A stretch of DNA of 64,000 nucleotides, from positions 1-64,000 of the forward strand of contig NZ_CABFKH010000006.1 in NCBI RefSeq assembly GCF_901764975.1, in the 5' to 3' direction. How positions within the stretch are numbered: position 1 is the first letter of the stretch; each line of letters starts with the position of its first letter. The stretch comes from Actinobacillus indolicus. Its GTDB lineage: Bacteria; Pseudomonadota; Gammaproteobacteria; Enterobacterales; Pasteurellaceae. The translations under genes were made by a program, and so were the position numbers. The notes beneath the pieces were generated by a model that saw nothing but the letters and a program-made list of their open reading frames with translations, had not been told where the DNA came from and did no database searches. This document shows, piece after piece, positions 54,974 to 64,000 of the stretch.

Positions 54974-55504
54974 TTACCGCTTGTAATCCACTTTTTCAGG
55001 TTGTTCCACCAAAATCAAAATGGCTGCATCACCACCCCACTCTCTTGGCGCTTGATGTAACGCAATCACTTTCGGGTGTTGAACAAGCCAACGGGGAATT
55101 TGGTATTTCAATGCCATTGTGCCATAGCCTGTCATAATGCTGGCACAATAAATTCCTTCTCGCTCACAGGCTAAAATTAAACTCGCTAATTCCTTTTTTG
55201 CCATTTCTTTAGTCAAACCGTGTAAATCTAAAAAAAGCTCAGGGTGAAAGTCACCACGACGCAACTGTTTTAAAATATAAGGATCAACATCTTCTCGACG
55301 GTATTTCACTTTATCATTTTCTTCAGTTAATAACGGCTCATATTCATCAGAAAAATAGAACAAGGTATCCGCTTTTTCTTTTAACTCTCTAATTTCATTG
55401 ACTTTTTTACGTGGCTCAGCCTTAGGGACAAAAGTATCTTGTTTGATTTTCTTTGTTCCCTTTATCGCTTCTCGAAACAAAGCCAATTCATCATTTTCTA
55501 ACAT
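54974..55504 (-). CDS. smrB: Smr-domain endonuclease SmrB (ribosome rescue)
   Basis: SmrB binds collided ribosomes and cleaves the mRNA between them, in E. coli. The 176-residue protein has the N-terminal acidic/basic helix (DELALFREAIKG) followed by the Smr domain with LDLHGLTKEMAKKEL and the C-terminal HQAPREWGGDAAILILVE. In the second catalytic loop, E. coli HGHGKHILK is replaced by TGYGTMALK, so the first His of that loop is Thr here; TGxG loops occur in other Smr proteins. It is divergent to prmB, as in E. coli. Confidence 0.9.
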   Translation of the reverse strand: MLENDELALFREAIKGTKKIKQDTFVPKAEPRKKVNEIRELKEKADTLFYFSDEYEPLLTEENDKVKYRREDVDPYILKQLRRGDFHPELFLDLHGLTKEMAKKELASLILACEREGIYCASIMTGYGTMALKYQIPRWLVQHPKVIALHQAPREWGGDAAILILVEQPEKVDYKR

Positions 55505-55590
55505 AATCTTTCCTTTTAAATTAATCAGCCCATTCTAACACAAAGGGAAATATGGTATAAAACGGCAATTTTTCAAAATAGGTATTAAAT

Positions 55591-56535
55591 ATGTACGAAC
55601 ATAACCTTGAACTTCTTGATGAAATCGCCTCATCGCCTGTCGCTGACAATCTTGCTACTATTTTAGATATGATGCGTTGGGCATACAGCTATTTTAACGC
55701 CTCTGATCTCTACTACGGACACGGACACGACAATGCGTGGGACGAAGCTAATCAACTGGTTTTAACCGCCCTTGCATTGCCAATGGACGTGCCAGAAACA
55801 CTCTATGCTTCACGCTTAACCCGTGTAGAAAAAGAACGCATTGTTGAAATGGTAGAACAGCGTTTAGGCTTACGCAAACCTGTCGCATATTTAACAAATT
55901 CGGCGTGGTTCTCTAGCTTAGAGTTTTACGTTGATGAACGAGTGATAGTGCCACGCTCCCCTATCGGTGAATTAATTCAACAAGGTTTTACGGGGATTTT
56001 ACGAGCTGAACCAAAACGTATTTTAGATATGTGTACCGGTAGTGGCTGTATTGCGATTGCTTGTGCCGACAAATTCCCGCATGCGGAAATTGATGCGGTT
56101 GATCTCTCTGTTGATGCGTTAAATGTAGCTGAAATCAACATTGAACGACATAATATGGCTCATCGGGTATTTCCATTCCAATCGGATCTGTTCAACGATC
56201 TACCACAAGATCGCTATGATTTAATCGTAACTAATCCGCCTTATGTCGATCAAGAAGACTTAGATGATATGCCAGAAGAATTTCACCATGAACCCGAAAT
56301 GGCATTAGGTTCGGGGACAGACGGCTTAGATATTACCAAACGCATTTTAGCTCAAGCAGCAGATTTCTTATCCGATAACGGTGTATTAGTCTGTGAAGTG
56401 GGCAACAGTATGGTGCATTTGATTGAACAATTCCCAAGCGTGCCATTCCACTGGCTTGAATTTAAAAATGGCGGATTAGGAGTATTCAGTTTGACTCGTG
56501 AGCAGTTGATTGCAAATCGTCATCTATTTGCGTAA
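55591..56535 (+). CDS. prmB: 50S ribosomal protein L3 N5-glutamine methyltransferase PrmB
   Basis: PrmB methylates a glutamine of ribosomal protein L3 using SAM. The 314-residue protein has the N-terminal helical domain and the class I methyltransferase core: [16 protein letters not shown] (motif I), [12 protein letters not shown] and the catalytic [17 protein letters not shown]. Length is similar to E. coli PrmB (310). Divergent neighbour of smrB. Confidence 0.95.
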   Translation: MYEHNLELLDEIASSPVADNLATILDMMRWAYSYFNASDLYYGHGHDNAWDEANQLVLTALALPMDVPETLYASRLTRVEKERIVEMVEQRLGLRKPVAYLTNSAWFSSLEFYVDERVIVPRSPIGELIQQGFTGILRAEPKRILDMCTGSGCIAIACADKFPHAEIDAVDLSVDALNVAEINIERHNMAHRVFPFQSDLFNDLPQDRYDLIVTNPPYVDQEDLDDMPEEFHHEPEMALGSGTDGLDITKRILAQAADFLSDNGVLVCEVGNSMVHLIEQFPSVPFHWLEFKNGGLGVFSLTREQLIANRHLFA

Positions 56536-56579
56536 AGATAAATTTTTCTAATTTATTTCATCAAAAAAATTAAATTTCA

Positions 56580-56608
56580 TTGCCATTTATCCTCTTTTTC
56601 GGTATATC
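56580..56608 (+). promoter_or_regulatory. ppc promoter
   Basis: TTGCCA (56580..56585) and TATATC (56603..56608) are spaced by 17 bases, about 40 bases before the ppc ATG. Confidence 0.45.
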
Positions 56609-56647
56609 TACACTTAATTTAGTTTTACCGTTTAAGAGGATAATTTT

Positions 56648-59287
56648 ATGAGCCAAATCTATGAATCAATGCGTAGTAATATTCATATGTTAGGAGATTT
56701 TTTGGGTGAAACCATTCGTGATGCCCAAGGGAATAAAATTTTAGATTTAATTGAAAATATTCGTATTTTGTCTCGTGCATCACGTTCAGGGGATGAAAAA
56801 TCACGTGAGCAACTTCTTGATATTCTTGCAAATATTTCAAATGAAGATGTTATTCCTGTTGCTCGTGCGTTTAGCCAATTTTTAAACTTAACGAACATTG
56901 CGGAGCAATACCACACGATTTCGCGCCACAATAAAGATGCGGCTTTAGGCGAACGCTCTATGGGCGCTTTATTTGCCCGTTTGAAAGAGCAAAATGTCCC
57001 TGCTGAAAAAGTGATTGCAACCGTTGAAAAATTGTTGATTGATTTAGTGCTAACCGCACACCCAACGGAAGTCACTCGCCGTTCTTTAGTGCATAAACAC
57101 GTAGAGATTAATCGCTGTTTAAGCCGTTTAGAACACGATGACTTGACCGATGCAGAAACCACAAAACTTAAACGCCGTTTAATGCAATTAATTGCGTTGG
57201 CGTGGCATACCAACGAAATCCGTACTCAACGCCCAACCCCAGTTGATGAAGCGAAATGGGGCATGGCTGTTATCGAAAATAGTCTTTGGAAAGCAGTACC
57301 TGAATTTTGCCGTCAATTAAATTTCCACTTAGAGAAAAACTTCGGTGTTCAACACCCTGTTGGGCTTGCACCTGTACGTTTCTCTTCTTGGATGGGCGGC
57401 GACCGTGATGGTAACCCGTTTGTTACCGCGGAAACGACTCGCAAAGTGTTGCGTATGAACCGTTACAAAGCGGCAGAACTTTTCCTTGAAGATATCAAAA
57501 CATTGTCAGATGAGCTTTCTGTTATCCATGCGACAGATGCCTTCCGTGCAAAATATGGCGATCATTTAGAGCCATATCGTGCAGTTGTTAAAGAGCTACG
57601 TACCAAATTAATTAAAACAGTTGCCTACTACGATGAGCTTTTACAAAATAAACCTCTCACTGTTAACTATGATGAAATTTTAACTGACGACGAACAACTC
57701 TGGGAACCGCTATACGATTGCTACCAATCGCTCCACCAATGCGGCATGCGTATTATCGCCAACGGCGGATTATTAGATTGCTTACGCCGTATTCGTTGTT
57801 TTGGTTTAGGTTTATCTCGTTTAGATATTCGTCAAGAAAGTACTCGTCACGAAATGGCGATTGCAGAAATTACGCGTTATATCGGTTTAGGAGATTATTC
57901 ACAATGGACGGAAGATGACAAACAAGCATTCCTTGTGCGTGAATTAAGCTCTCGCCGACCGCTTGTACCAACCAACTGGACACCAAGCCCTGAAACCAAA
58001 GAAATTTTAGATACCTGTAAAGTGGTTGCAGAACAGCCTGAAGGTGTGATCTCTGCCTATGTGATCTCTATGGCTCGTGAAGCATCCGATGTATTAGCAG
58101 TTCACCTTCTCTTAAAAGAAGCAGGTTGTAAAACCACTATTCGTGTTGCACCATTATTTGAAACCTTAGATGACTTAGATCGCTGTGAAAAAGTAATGAC
58201 TGAGCTTTTTAATATCGGTTGGTATCGTGGTGTGATCAATAATCAACAAATGGTGATGATCGGTTATTCTGACTCTGCAAAAGATGCTGGGATGTTGGCT
58301 GCCTCTTGGGCACAATATCGTGCACAAGAAGCGTTAGTCAACTTATCTGAAAAATACAATATTGAATTAACCCTATTCCATGGACGTGGCGGTACTATCG
58401 GTCGTGGTGGTGCGCCAGCGCACGCTGCACTACTTTCTCAACCACCACGCTCACTCAAAAATGGCTTACGTGTAACGGAACAAGGCGAGATGATCCGCTT
58501 CAAATTAGGCTTACCTGCGGTTGCAGTATCAAGCCTAGACTTATACGCCAGCGCTATTTTAGAAGCAAATCTCTGCCCACCGCCAGAGCCAAAACAAGCA
58601 TGGCGAGATGTGATGGATAAAGGCTCTGAAATCTCTTGTGACATTTATCGTGGCATTGTACGTGGCGAGCCTGATTTTGTCCCTTATTTCCGTGCAGCAA
58701 CGCCTGAACAAGAACTATCAAAATTGCCACTTGGCTCACGCCCTGCAAAACGTAATCCAAATGGTGGTGTAGAAAGTTTACGTGCTATTCCTTGGATTTT
58801 CGCTTGGATGCAAAACCGTTTAATGTTACCTGCATGGTTAGGCGCAGGCCAAGCGTTGCAACAACTTATTGATCAAGGAAATGAGACATTATTAAAAGAA
58901 ATGTGTACCGAATGGCCGTTCTTCTCAACCCGTATTGGTATGTTAGAGATGGTCTTCAGTAAAGCAGACTTATGGCTTGCGGAACATTACGATCAACGCC
59001 TTGTACCACAGCATTTACACCGTTTAGGAAACACCTTGCGTGGCCAATTAGAAGCTGATATTAAAACGGTTCTCTCATTAGCTCACGAAGGACAGCTCAT
59101 GGCGGATTTACCTTGGATTGCAGAGTCTATCGCACTTCGTAATATCTATACAGATCCGCTGAACCTATTACAAGTAGAGCTACTCCACCGCTTACGTTCA
59201 GCTGGGGAAAACTCTACTCCTGCACTAGAGCAAGCCCTGATGATTACTATCACAGGTATTGCAGCGGGTATGCGTAATACAGGCTAG
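56648..59287 (+). CDS. ppc: Phosphoenolpyruvate carboxylase
   Basis: PPC carboxylates phosphoenolpyruvate to oxaloacetate, the main anaplerotic reaction. The 879-residue protein (E. coli 883) has the catalytic His in [13 protein letters not shown], the [10 protein letters not shown] loop, [16 protein letters not shown], and the C-terminal MRNTG tail that carries catalytic residues. AGAGGA precedes the ATG. A perfect uptake signal lies inside the gene (57957..57966). It is monocistronic. Confidence 0.98.
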   Translation: MSQIYESMRSNIHMLGDFLGETIRDAQGNKILDLIENIRILSRASRSGDEKSREQLLDILANISNEDVIPVARAFSQFLNLTNIAEQYHTISRHNKDAALGERSMGALFARLKEQNVPAEKVIATVEKLLIDLVLTAHPTEVTRRSLVHKHVEINRCLSRLEHDDLTDAETTKLKRRLMQLIALAWHTNEIRTQRPTPVDEAKWGMAVIENSLWKAVPEFCRQLNFHLEKNFGVQHPVGLAPVRFSSWMGGDRDGNPFVTAETTRKVLRMNRYKAAELFLEDIKTLSDELSVIHATDAFRAKYGDHLEPYRAVVKELRTKLIKTVAYYDELLQNKPLTVNYDEILTDDEQLWEPLYDCYQSLHQCGMRIIANGGLLDCLRRIRCFGLGLSRLDIRQESTRHEMAIAEITRYIGLGDYSQWTEDDKQAFLVRELSSRRPLVPTNWTPSPETKEILDTCKVVAEQPEGVISAYVISMAREASDVLAVHLLLKEAGCKTTIRVAPLFETLDDLDRCEKVMTELFNIGWYRGVINNQQMVMIGYSDSAKDAGMLAASWAQYRAQEALVNLSEKYNIELTLFHGRGGTIGRGGAPAHAALLSQPPRSLKNGLRVTEQGEMIRFKLGLPAVAVSSLDLYASAILEANLCPPPEPKQAWRDVMDKGSEISCDIYRGIVRGEPDFVPYFRAATPEQELSKLPLGSRPAKRNPNGGVESLRAIPWIFAWMQNRLMLPAWLGAGQALQQLIDQGNETLLKEMCTEWPFFSTRIGMLEMVFSKADLWLAEHYDQRLVPQHLHRLGNTLRGQLEADIKTVLSLAHEGQLMADLPWIAESIALRNIYTDPLNLLQVELLHRLRSAGENSTPALEQALMITITGIAAGMRNTG

Positions 59288-59304
59288 TTGTAAAATTTCG
59301 TGCT

Positions 59305-59342
59305 AAACAGACCGCTTGTAGTCACTTACAAGCGGTCTGTTT
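59305..59342. terminator. Uptake-signal dyad terminator between ppc and radA
   Basis: AAACAGACCGCTTGTA and TACAAGCGGTCTGTTT are perfect 16-base inverted copies, each containing a full USS. A/T tracts on both sides make it a likely bidirectional terminator for the convergent genes. Confidence 0.9.
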
Positions 59343-59353
59343 GTTTCTATTTT

Positions 59354-60730
59354 TTACAAATTCCCCATAATATCCAAGGCATCACTTAATTTCTTCACGG
59401 TAAAGACTTCCATTCCCTTAATTGCTTTTTTCGGGGCGTTGCCGTGAGGAATGATCGCACGCTTAAAGCCGTGTTTTGCTGCTTCACTAATTCGCTCTTG
59501 TCCGCTTGGTACAGGGCGAATTTCCCCTGCTAAACCAACTTCGCCAAAGACCACCAAATCTTGTGGTAACGGACGATTGCGGAAACTCGAAATGAGTGCC
59601 AGTAATAGAGCTAAGTCGGCACTGGTTTCAGTGACTTTTACACCGCCGACCACATTCACAAACACATCTTGGTCGGACATTTGCAAGCCACCGTGTCGAT
59701 GTAACACCGCAAGCAACAGCGATAAGCGGTTCTGTTCTAGCCCTACTGCAACACGGCGAGGGTTGGCAAGCATTGAGTGATCGACCAATGCCTGAATTTC
59801 TACCAACAACGGACGAGTGCCTTCCCATAATACCATCACCGAACTGCCTGAAGTCTGTTCTTCGCTACGGCTTAAGAAGATCGCCGAAGGGTTCTTCACT
59901 TCTTTTAAGCCTTGTTCTGTCATTGCAAATACGCCCAATTCATTCACTGCACCAAAACGGTTTTTCTGACTGCGTAAGGTGCGATAACGCGAGTCCGCCT
60001 CCCCTTCCAATAACAGCGAAGCGTCAATGGCGTGTTCTAGCACTTTAGGGCCTGCTAAAGTTCCATCTTTGGTAACGTGACCGACCATAATAATCGCCAC
60101 TTGACGTGTTTTGGCATAACGTGTCAAAAATGCCGCACATTCACGCACTTGAGCCACACTGCCAGGGGAAGATTGAATATCCGCAAGGTGCATTACTTGA
60201 ATAGAGTCAATCACCATCAGTTTGGGTTTTTCCTGATCGGCAAGGTTACAAATATGTTCGACTGAGGTTTCAGATAACATTTTTAGATTATCCATCGGCA
60301 AACCCAAGCGGTTAGCACGCATTGCCACCTGTTGTAGCGACTCTTCCCCCGTCACATAAAGGGTCGGCACACTTTGCGACAAACCGCACATTACCTGCAA
60401 AAGCAAGGTACTTTTCCCTGCGCCAGGGTGTCCGCCGATCAAAATCGCACTACCAGGTACAATACCGCCCCCCAGCACACGATCTAGCTCATAAAAACCA
60501 CTGCTAAAACGAGGCACTTCCTGCAAATCAATTTCAGACAATCGCTGAATTTTGCCTGTTGTTTCCCCTGCATAGCCACTCAAGCGGTCACTTTTGCTCT
60601 CTTTTGCCGAAATCAGGCGAACTTCGCTAATGGTGTTCCACGCTAAACATGCCTTACACTGCCCCATCCAACGAGCATATTCCGCGCCACAATCATTACA
60701 TACATAAGCGGTTTTTGGTGCTTTTGCCAT
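59354..60730 (-). CDS. radA: DNA repair protein RadA (Sms)
   Basis: RadA is a RecA-like helicase that promotes branch migration in recombination; in naturally competent bacteria it helps integrate incoming DNA. The 458-residue protein (E. coli 460) has an N-terminal C4 zinc finger (CNDCGAEYARWMGQCKAC), Walker A GGHPGAGKST, the RadA-specific KNRFG motif (SQKNRFGAVNE), and a C-terminal Lon-like domain. ATG 60730 matches the family start (MAKAPKTAYVC); an in-frame TTG lies six codons earlier. It is divergent to the pilus operon. Confidence 0.95.
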   Translation of the reverse strand: MAKAPKTAYVCNDCGAEYARWMGQCKACLAWNTISEVRLISAKESKSDRLSGYAGETTGKIQRLSEIDLQEVPRFSSGFYELDRVLGGGIVPGSAILIGGHPGAGKSTLLLQVMCGLSQSVPTLYVTGEESLQQVAMRANRLGLPMDNLKMLSETSVEHICNLADQEKPKLMVIDSIQVMHLADIQSSPGSVAQVRECAAFLTRYAKTRQVAIIMVGHVTKDGTLAGPKVLEHAIDASLLLEGEADSRYRTLRSQKNRFGAVNELGVFAMTEQGLKEVKNPSAIFLSRSEEQTSGSSVMVLWEGTRPLLVEIQALVDHSMLANPRRVAVGLEQNRLSLLLAVLHRHGGLQMSDQDVFVNVVGGVKVTETSADLALLLALISSFRNRPLPQDLVVFGEVGLAGEIRPVPSGQERISEAAKHGFKRAIIPHGNAPKKAIKGMEVFTVKKLSDALDIMGNL

Positions 60731-60808
60731 TTTATCTTTCACTCTCAAATCAAAAAATTGCCCTATTTTAGCAAAAACACTGTGTAAATGAACAGGAAGA
60801 AAAAACGA

Positions 60809-60832
60809 TTTTTTCGATCTACGTCGAAAAAA
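60809..60832 (+). promoter_or_regulatory. CRP-S (Sxy-dependent competence) site of the pil operon
   Basis: The palindrome core TTCGATCTACGTCGAA, flanked by T4 and A4, has C6/G17 at the positions that distinguish Sxy-dependent CRP-S sites from ordinary CRP sites (CGA-N6-TCG). A TTATAA box (60855..60860) lies about 23 bases downstream, placing the site near -42 to -46 of the predicted start. This matches the known control of pilABCD by CRP and Sxy in H. influenzae. Confidence 0.7.
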
Positions 60833-60917
60833 TAAATGTTGCTCATCGCATTTTTTATAAAAAGTGGCAGAGTAAATAAGGCGTAAATTCTACGCATTTA
60901 TTTTAGAAGGACAATTT

Positions 60918-61376
60918 ATGAAAAAAATCAGGTTAATTCGACCGCTTGCAAAAGCCTTTACCTTAATTGAGTTGATGATCGTGATCGCCATCATTGCTAT
61001 TTTAGCCACGATTGCAATCCCGTCTTACACCAGTTACACCCAAAAGGCTGCACTCTCTGAGTTATTAAGTGCTTCTGCATCTTATAAATCCGATGTGGAA
61101 ATTTGTATTTATAACACAGGGGCTTTAACTAACTGTACAGGGGGTTCTAACGGTGTTCAAGCCAATAAAACCGATGTTGCCGATGCGAAATATCTTAAAT
61201 CTATTTCCGTCGCTGCAGGTGTAATCACAGTGGCTGGTAAAGGCAGTATTGATGGTTACGGCTACACAATGACCCCGAAATTTGCCAATAACAACATTAC
61301 TTGGACAACAAGCTGTCAAGGGGCTGACACCAGTTTGTTCCCTGCGAATTTCTGTGGGACAAAAGCCACACAATAA
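60918..61376 (+). CDS. pilA: Type IV major pilin PilA/ApfA
   Basis: PilA is the pilus subunit of the competence/twitching machine. The 152-residue prepilin has a short leader (MKKIRLIRPLAKA) and the processing site A/FTLIELM, with Ala instead of the usual Gly at -1 and Glu5 present. The mature N-terminal hydrophobic helix follows, and a C-terminal Cys pair (TTSCQG...ANFCGT) forms the D-region disulfide. It resembles A. pleuropneumoniae ApfA. The uptake-like sequence CGACCGCTTGC encodes RPL of the leader. AAGGA precedes the ATG. Confidence 0.95.
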   Translation: MKKIRLIRPLAKAFTLIELMIVIAIIAILATIAIPSYTSYTQKAALSELLSASASYKSDVEICIYNTGALTNCTGGSNGVQANKTDVADAKYLKSISVAAGVITVAGKGSIDGYGYTMTPKFANNNITWTTSCQGADTSLFPANFCGTKATQ

Positions 61377-61382
61377 ATAAAT

Positions 61383-61403
61383 GGGGTAGGACTTTCCTAC
61401 CCC
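61383..61403 (+). terminator. Intercistronic hairpin pilA-pilB
   Basis: GGGGTAGG and CCTACCCC form a perfect 8-base stem with a 5-base loop, followed by TATATAG instead of a T-run. It probably lowers pilB expression relative to the abundant pilin. Confidence 0.65.
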
Positions 61404-61423
61404 TATATAGATAAGGATTAACT

Positions 61424-62809
61424 ATGTCCCAATACACCGTCTGCGAACAACAAACCGAACGCATTTTTGATATATCGCCTAGCCGTTGGCAAAAAAATTG
61501 CGAAGAAAAAGAGCTGTTATTGCGTTATCTTGCCGTTCCTGTGCAAGAAACTGAGCATAAATTATGGCTTGCCGTTGATGATGAAAACAATCTCACCGCT
61601 TGCGAAATTTTTGCTTTTATGACCCATAAGCAGATTGAGCCTGTGGTGATTGCTTCTGATGAGCTTAAATACTTGCTTAACGCACTCTCACCTGAGCAAC
61701 AACCCCTTTATGAAGAGAGCGAACTGGCTTTCGCAGAACAAGAGCAAGAACAGCTCAACTTAAGCGATCCGATTATTCAGCTGCTCGATAATCTTTTTAA
61801 ATTCTGTTTAGCCCAAAATGCGTCCGACATTCATATTGAACCACGCAAGCAAAAATTGATTATTCGCTTACGCATTGACGGTGTTTTGCACCTGTATAAA
61901 AGCCTGTCTATTCAACTGGCAAGCCGACTTATTTCACGGATAAAACTGCTGGCGAAGCTAGATATTAGTGAATTACGCCAGCCACAAGATGGGCAATTTA
62001 GCTTTACCACCGCCTTGGCGGACACCCTTGATTTTCGGGTATCTAGCCTGCCGACGATCTACGGCGAAAAACTGGTATTACGCTTACAAAAAAACAAACC
62101 AACCAGTTTTGATTTTCTGCAACTTGGCTTTAATCCACAACAGCAGACCACACTACTCAACGCCTTGAAACAACCGCAAGGGCTGATTTTAGTGACAGGA
62201 CCAACGGGCAGTGGCAAAAGTATCACCCTTTACAGTGCCTTAAACTACCTCAACCAAATGGATAAACATATTCTCACCGCCGAAGATCCCGTGGAAATTG
62301 AGATTGATGGCTTAATTCAAACCCAAGTCAATCAAAGTATTAACCTTGATTTTAGCCAGCTGTTACGCACCTTTCTACGCCAAGATCCCGACATCATTAT
62401 GCTAGGGGAAATTCGAGATGAAGAGAGTGCAAAAATGGCATTAAGAGCAAGCCAGACGGGGCATTTAGTCCTTTCAACCCTGCATACTAATGACGCACTA
62501 TCAGCGGTCGAACGTTTGTTACAACTGGGTATTCAAGAGTATGAAATCCAAAATTCACTACTGTTAGTCATTGCACAACGCCTTGTGCGTAAGCTCTGCA
62601 AAAAGTGTTGTGGCACAGGCTGTGACGAGTGCTATCAAGGCTATAAAGGGCGGATCGGGATTTACCAATGTTTAAGCAGAACAGCAAAAAAATTCGATAA
62701 ACAGACCGCTTACTTGGACTTTTCCAGCTTACGAGAGAGTGCCAAACAGAAAATTGAACAACAACTAACCAACGAAACCGAAGTGGATAGGATATTAGGC
62801 GATGAATAA
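61424..62809 (+). CDS. pilB: Type IV pilus assembly ATPase PilB/ApfB
   Basis: PilB is the hexameric cytoplasmic ATPase that drives pilus extension. The 461-residue protein has the N-terminal domain, Walker A GPTGSGKS (259-266), the Asp box AEDPVEIEIDG, Walker B IMLGEIRDEESA, the His box TGHLVLSTLHTN, and the zinc-binding tetracysteine LCKKCCGTGCDECYQG. It overlaps pilC by 8 bases. Confidence 0.95.
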   Translation: MSQYTVCEQQTERIFDISPSRWQKNCEEKELLLRYLAVPVQETEHKLWLAVDDENNLTACEIFAFMTHKQIEPVVIASDELKYLLNALSPEQQPLYEESELAFAEQEQEQLNLSDPIIQLLDNLFKFCLAQNASDIHIEPRKQKLIIRLRIDGVLHLYKSLSIQLASRLISRIKLLAKLDISELRQPQDGQFSFTTALADTLDFRVSSLPTIYGEKLVLRLQKNKPTSFDFLQLGFNPQQQTTLLNALKQPQGLILVTGPTGSGKSITLYSALNYLNQMDKHILTAEDPVEIEIDGLIQTQVNQSINLDFSQLLRTFLRQDPDIIMLGEIRDEESAKMALRASQTGHLVLSTLHTNDALSAVERLLQLGIQEYEIQNSLLLVIAQRLVRKLCKKCCGTGCDECYQGYKGRIGIYQCLSRTAKKFDKQTAYLDFSSLRESAKQKIEQQLTNETEVDRILGDE

Positions 62810-63998
62810 CATTTATGAATTTCAATGGAAAGGACGCAACCGTTTTGGGCAAAAGCAGACAGGGCGACAGCTTGCCGAAAGCCGAGAAGTGCTAGAAAAA
62901 CGCTTGCAACAAAAAGGCTATAGCCAGTTACGCATTAGCCGACATTTTGCCTTGCCGACTGCACCAAAAAAGGAAGAAATTAATCAATTTATGCAACAGT
63001 TGGCATTATTAATTCAAGCCCAAATCCCCCTAAAACAGAGTTTAGTAATGTTGTTGGAAACTTGCCAAAATCGTACCTTTTACCGTTGGCAACAAGAAAC
63101 AATCCGCTTGATTGAAGCTGGCTTTGCTCTATCCGTTGCCATTGAAAAACAGGGGAAATATATCAATCCACAAGAGATCCAATTAATTAAAATGGCAGAA
63201 ACAAGCGGTAATTTAGGGCTGATTTTAACCAACATTGCACAACGCCGTGAAAAATCGGAAAAATTAACCAAGAAAATTAAAAAAATTCTCTTTTATCCCG
63301 TATTTATTTTAGCTATTTCAATCACACTCTCTATTTTATTATTACTTTTTATTGTGCCACAATTTGCAGAACTTTATGGCTCAAAAGGAAAATCATTACC
63401 CTTAATTACCGAAATACTCTTTAGCCTATCCCACTTTCTACAACACTCTATTTTAACGCTAATTATTTTATGTGCGTCATGTTTTCTCTTAATTCACATT
63501 TTAAATAAGAAAACAGATCTTATTCAACGCTTAAAGTTTATTATATTAAGCCATATTCCTATTTTAAAAGGCATTATCCAGTATTCACGCATTATCTTTT
63601 TTTGTCAAAATAGCAGTTTAATGCTGGCTTCACATATTCGTTTAGATACTGTACTTCATTCCTTTTTAGCCAATAAAAGTGACGATATTTTATTACAACG
63701 TTCTCTAGCAACTACACTAACTTATTTAAAACAAGGTTATCGTTTAGCCGACAGTTTAGATCCAAAACTCTTTCCTACGGATATGTTACAGATGATTGCC
63801 ATTGGCGAGCAGAGCGGAAAATTATCGCCAATGTTGCAACAAATCAGCGACGGTTATCAACAGCGGTTAGATTATCAAATTGATATACTTTCCCAATTAT
63901 TAGAGCCGATGTTAATGGTATTAATGGGAATTATTGTAGGAACTATTTTAGTCGGTTTGTATTTGCCGATTTTTGATATGGGGGCAATGATAGAATGA
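62802..63998 (+). CDS. pilC: Type IV pilus inner-membrane platform protein PilC/ApfC
   Basis: PilC is the polytopic platform on which the pilus is assembled. The 398-residue protein has two GspF domains (about 60-185 and 265-385), each followed by transmembrane helices. Typical motifs are FMQQLALLIQAQIPLKQSL, MAETSGNLGLIL and IAIGEQSGKLSPMLQQI. It is complete: the TGA at 63996 overlaps the ATG of the next gene (ATGA). Confidence 0.95.
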   Translation: MNNIYEFQWKGRNRFGQKQTGRQLAESREVLEKRLQQKGYSQLRISRHFALPTAPKKEEINQFMQQLALLIQAQIPLKQSLVMLLETCQNRTFYRWQQETIRLIEAGFALSVAIEKQGKYINPQEIQLIKMAETSGNLGLILTNIAQRREKSEKLTKKIKKILFYPVFILAISITLSILLLLFIVPQFAELYGSKGKSLPLITEILFSLSHFLQHSILTLIILCASCFLLIHILNKKTDLIQRLKFIILSHIPILKGIIQYSRIIFFCQNSSLMLASHIRLDTVLHSFLANKSDDILLQRSLATTLTYLKQGYRLADSLDPKLFPTDMLQMIAIGEQSGKLSPMLQQISDGYQQRLDYQIDILSQLLEPMLMVLMGIIVGTILVGLYLPIFDMGAMIE

Positions 63999-64000
63999 TG
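63995..64000 (+). CDS. Start of next pilus gene (prepilin peptidase PilD/ApfD expected), truncated by window
   Basis: An ATG at 63995 overlaps the pilC stop as ATGA, and a second ATG follows. Only two codons are in the window. The usual order apfABCD/pilABCD predicts the prepilin peptidase; this rests on operon context alone. Confidence 0.35.

Noticed and set aside
1-64000. CRISPR array, tRNA/rRNA genes, prophage or defence island
   Set aside because: I saw no regularly spaced repeats beyond the short tandem copies at 3..39, no cloverleaf-like or rRNA sequence, and no integrase, phage structural or restriction genes; nearly all space is filled by recognised core genes.

Overview
The window is a contiguous piece of Pasteurellaceae core chromosome. 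The strongest taxonomic sign is the dense scatter of the 10-mer ACAAGCGGTC and its complement GACCGCTTGT. This is the DNA-uptake signal (USS) of the Apl-type subclade (Actinobacillus, Mannheimia, Bibersteinia, Haemophilus ducreyi and relatives), not the AAGTGCGGT type of H. influenzae. I see about 20 single copies with an exact 9-base core plus several inverted pairs that act as hairpins. Low GC, H. influenzae/E. coli-like gene orders and an apfABCD/pilABCD pilus operon next to radA fit this. I cannot resolve the genus from sequence alone. There are no tRNA or rRNA genes, no CRISPR array, no prophage and no complete insertion sequence; the only mobile-element hint is a possible IS end in the first 60 bases.

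Layout. 1-6.2 kb: isc iron-sulfur operon on the minus strand (iscR-iscS-iscU-iscA-hscB-DUF2625-hscA), with an IscR-type operator upstream and several palindromic intergenic elements. 6.3-10 kb: yfcZ and fadL (divergent, with a FadR-like site between them), ogt, metC. 10-20.3 kb, minus strand: lptD; yihI-DUF2489-hemN; an Ala/Pro-rich lipoprotein; then lptC-lptA-lptB-ptsN-rapZ-ubiI. 20.4-23.1 kb, minus: potD (orphan lipoprotein form) and rng. 23.3-26.6 kb, plus: ycaO and a guanine/hypoxanthine permease with a PurR box. 26.6-32.3 kb, minus: trpBA with a TrpR operator, ydfG, rdgB-ybjQ-ycgN, and DUF4298-lpxL. 32.5 kb: raiA. 32.9-37.5 kb, minus: uup and dksA-pcnB-folK. 37.7-47.8 kb, plus: purMN (PurR box), two tandem BOF-domain secreted proteins, aspA (CRP site), htpG, mutH-ygdQ, nagZ-rlmC. 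Then yfiF (minus), suhB-dxs (plus), arcB, an EamA transporter and smrB (minus), prmB and ppc (plus), radA (minus), and pilA-pilB-pilC (plus), running off the right edge at the start of the next pilus gene.

How the genes fit together. Four themes recur: Fe-S assembly; LPS export and lipid A acylation (lptD, lptCAB, lpxL); purine metabolism under PurR (purMN and the base permease); and competence and type IV pilus biogenesis under a CRP-S/Sxy-type site. Redox and C4 metabolism genes (arcB, aspA, ppc, hemN) are also present.

I did not find a gene cluster that looks like an undescribed system. The most interesting signals are regulatory: a G8 homopolymer exactly in the -35/-10 spacer of a potD promoter, a G10 tract inside hemN, an apparent AUU start codon for pcnB, a YTTAAG-N5-TTTAAG response-regulator box ahead of the tandem BOF genes, a DUF2625 gene embedded in the isc operon, and families of palindromic intergenic elements.
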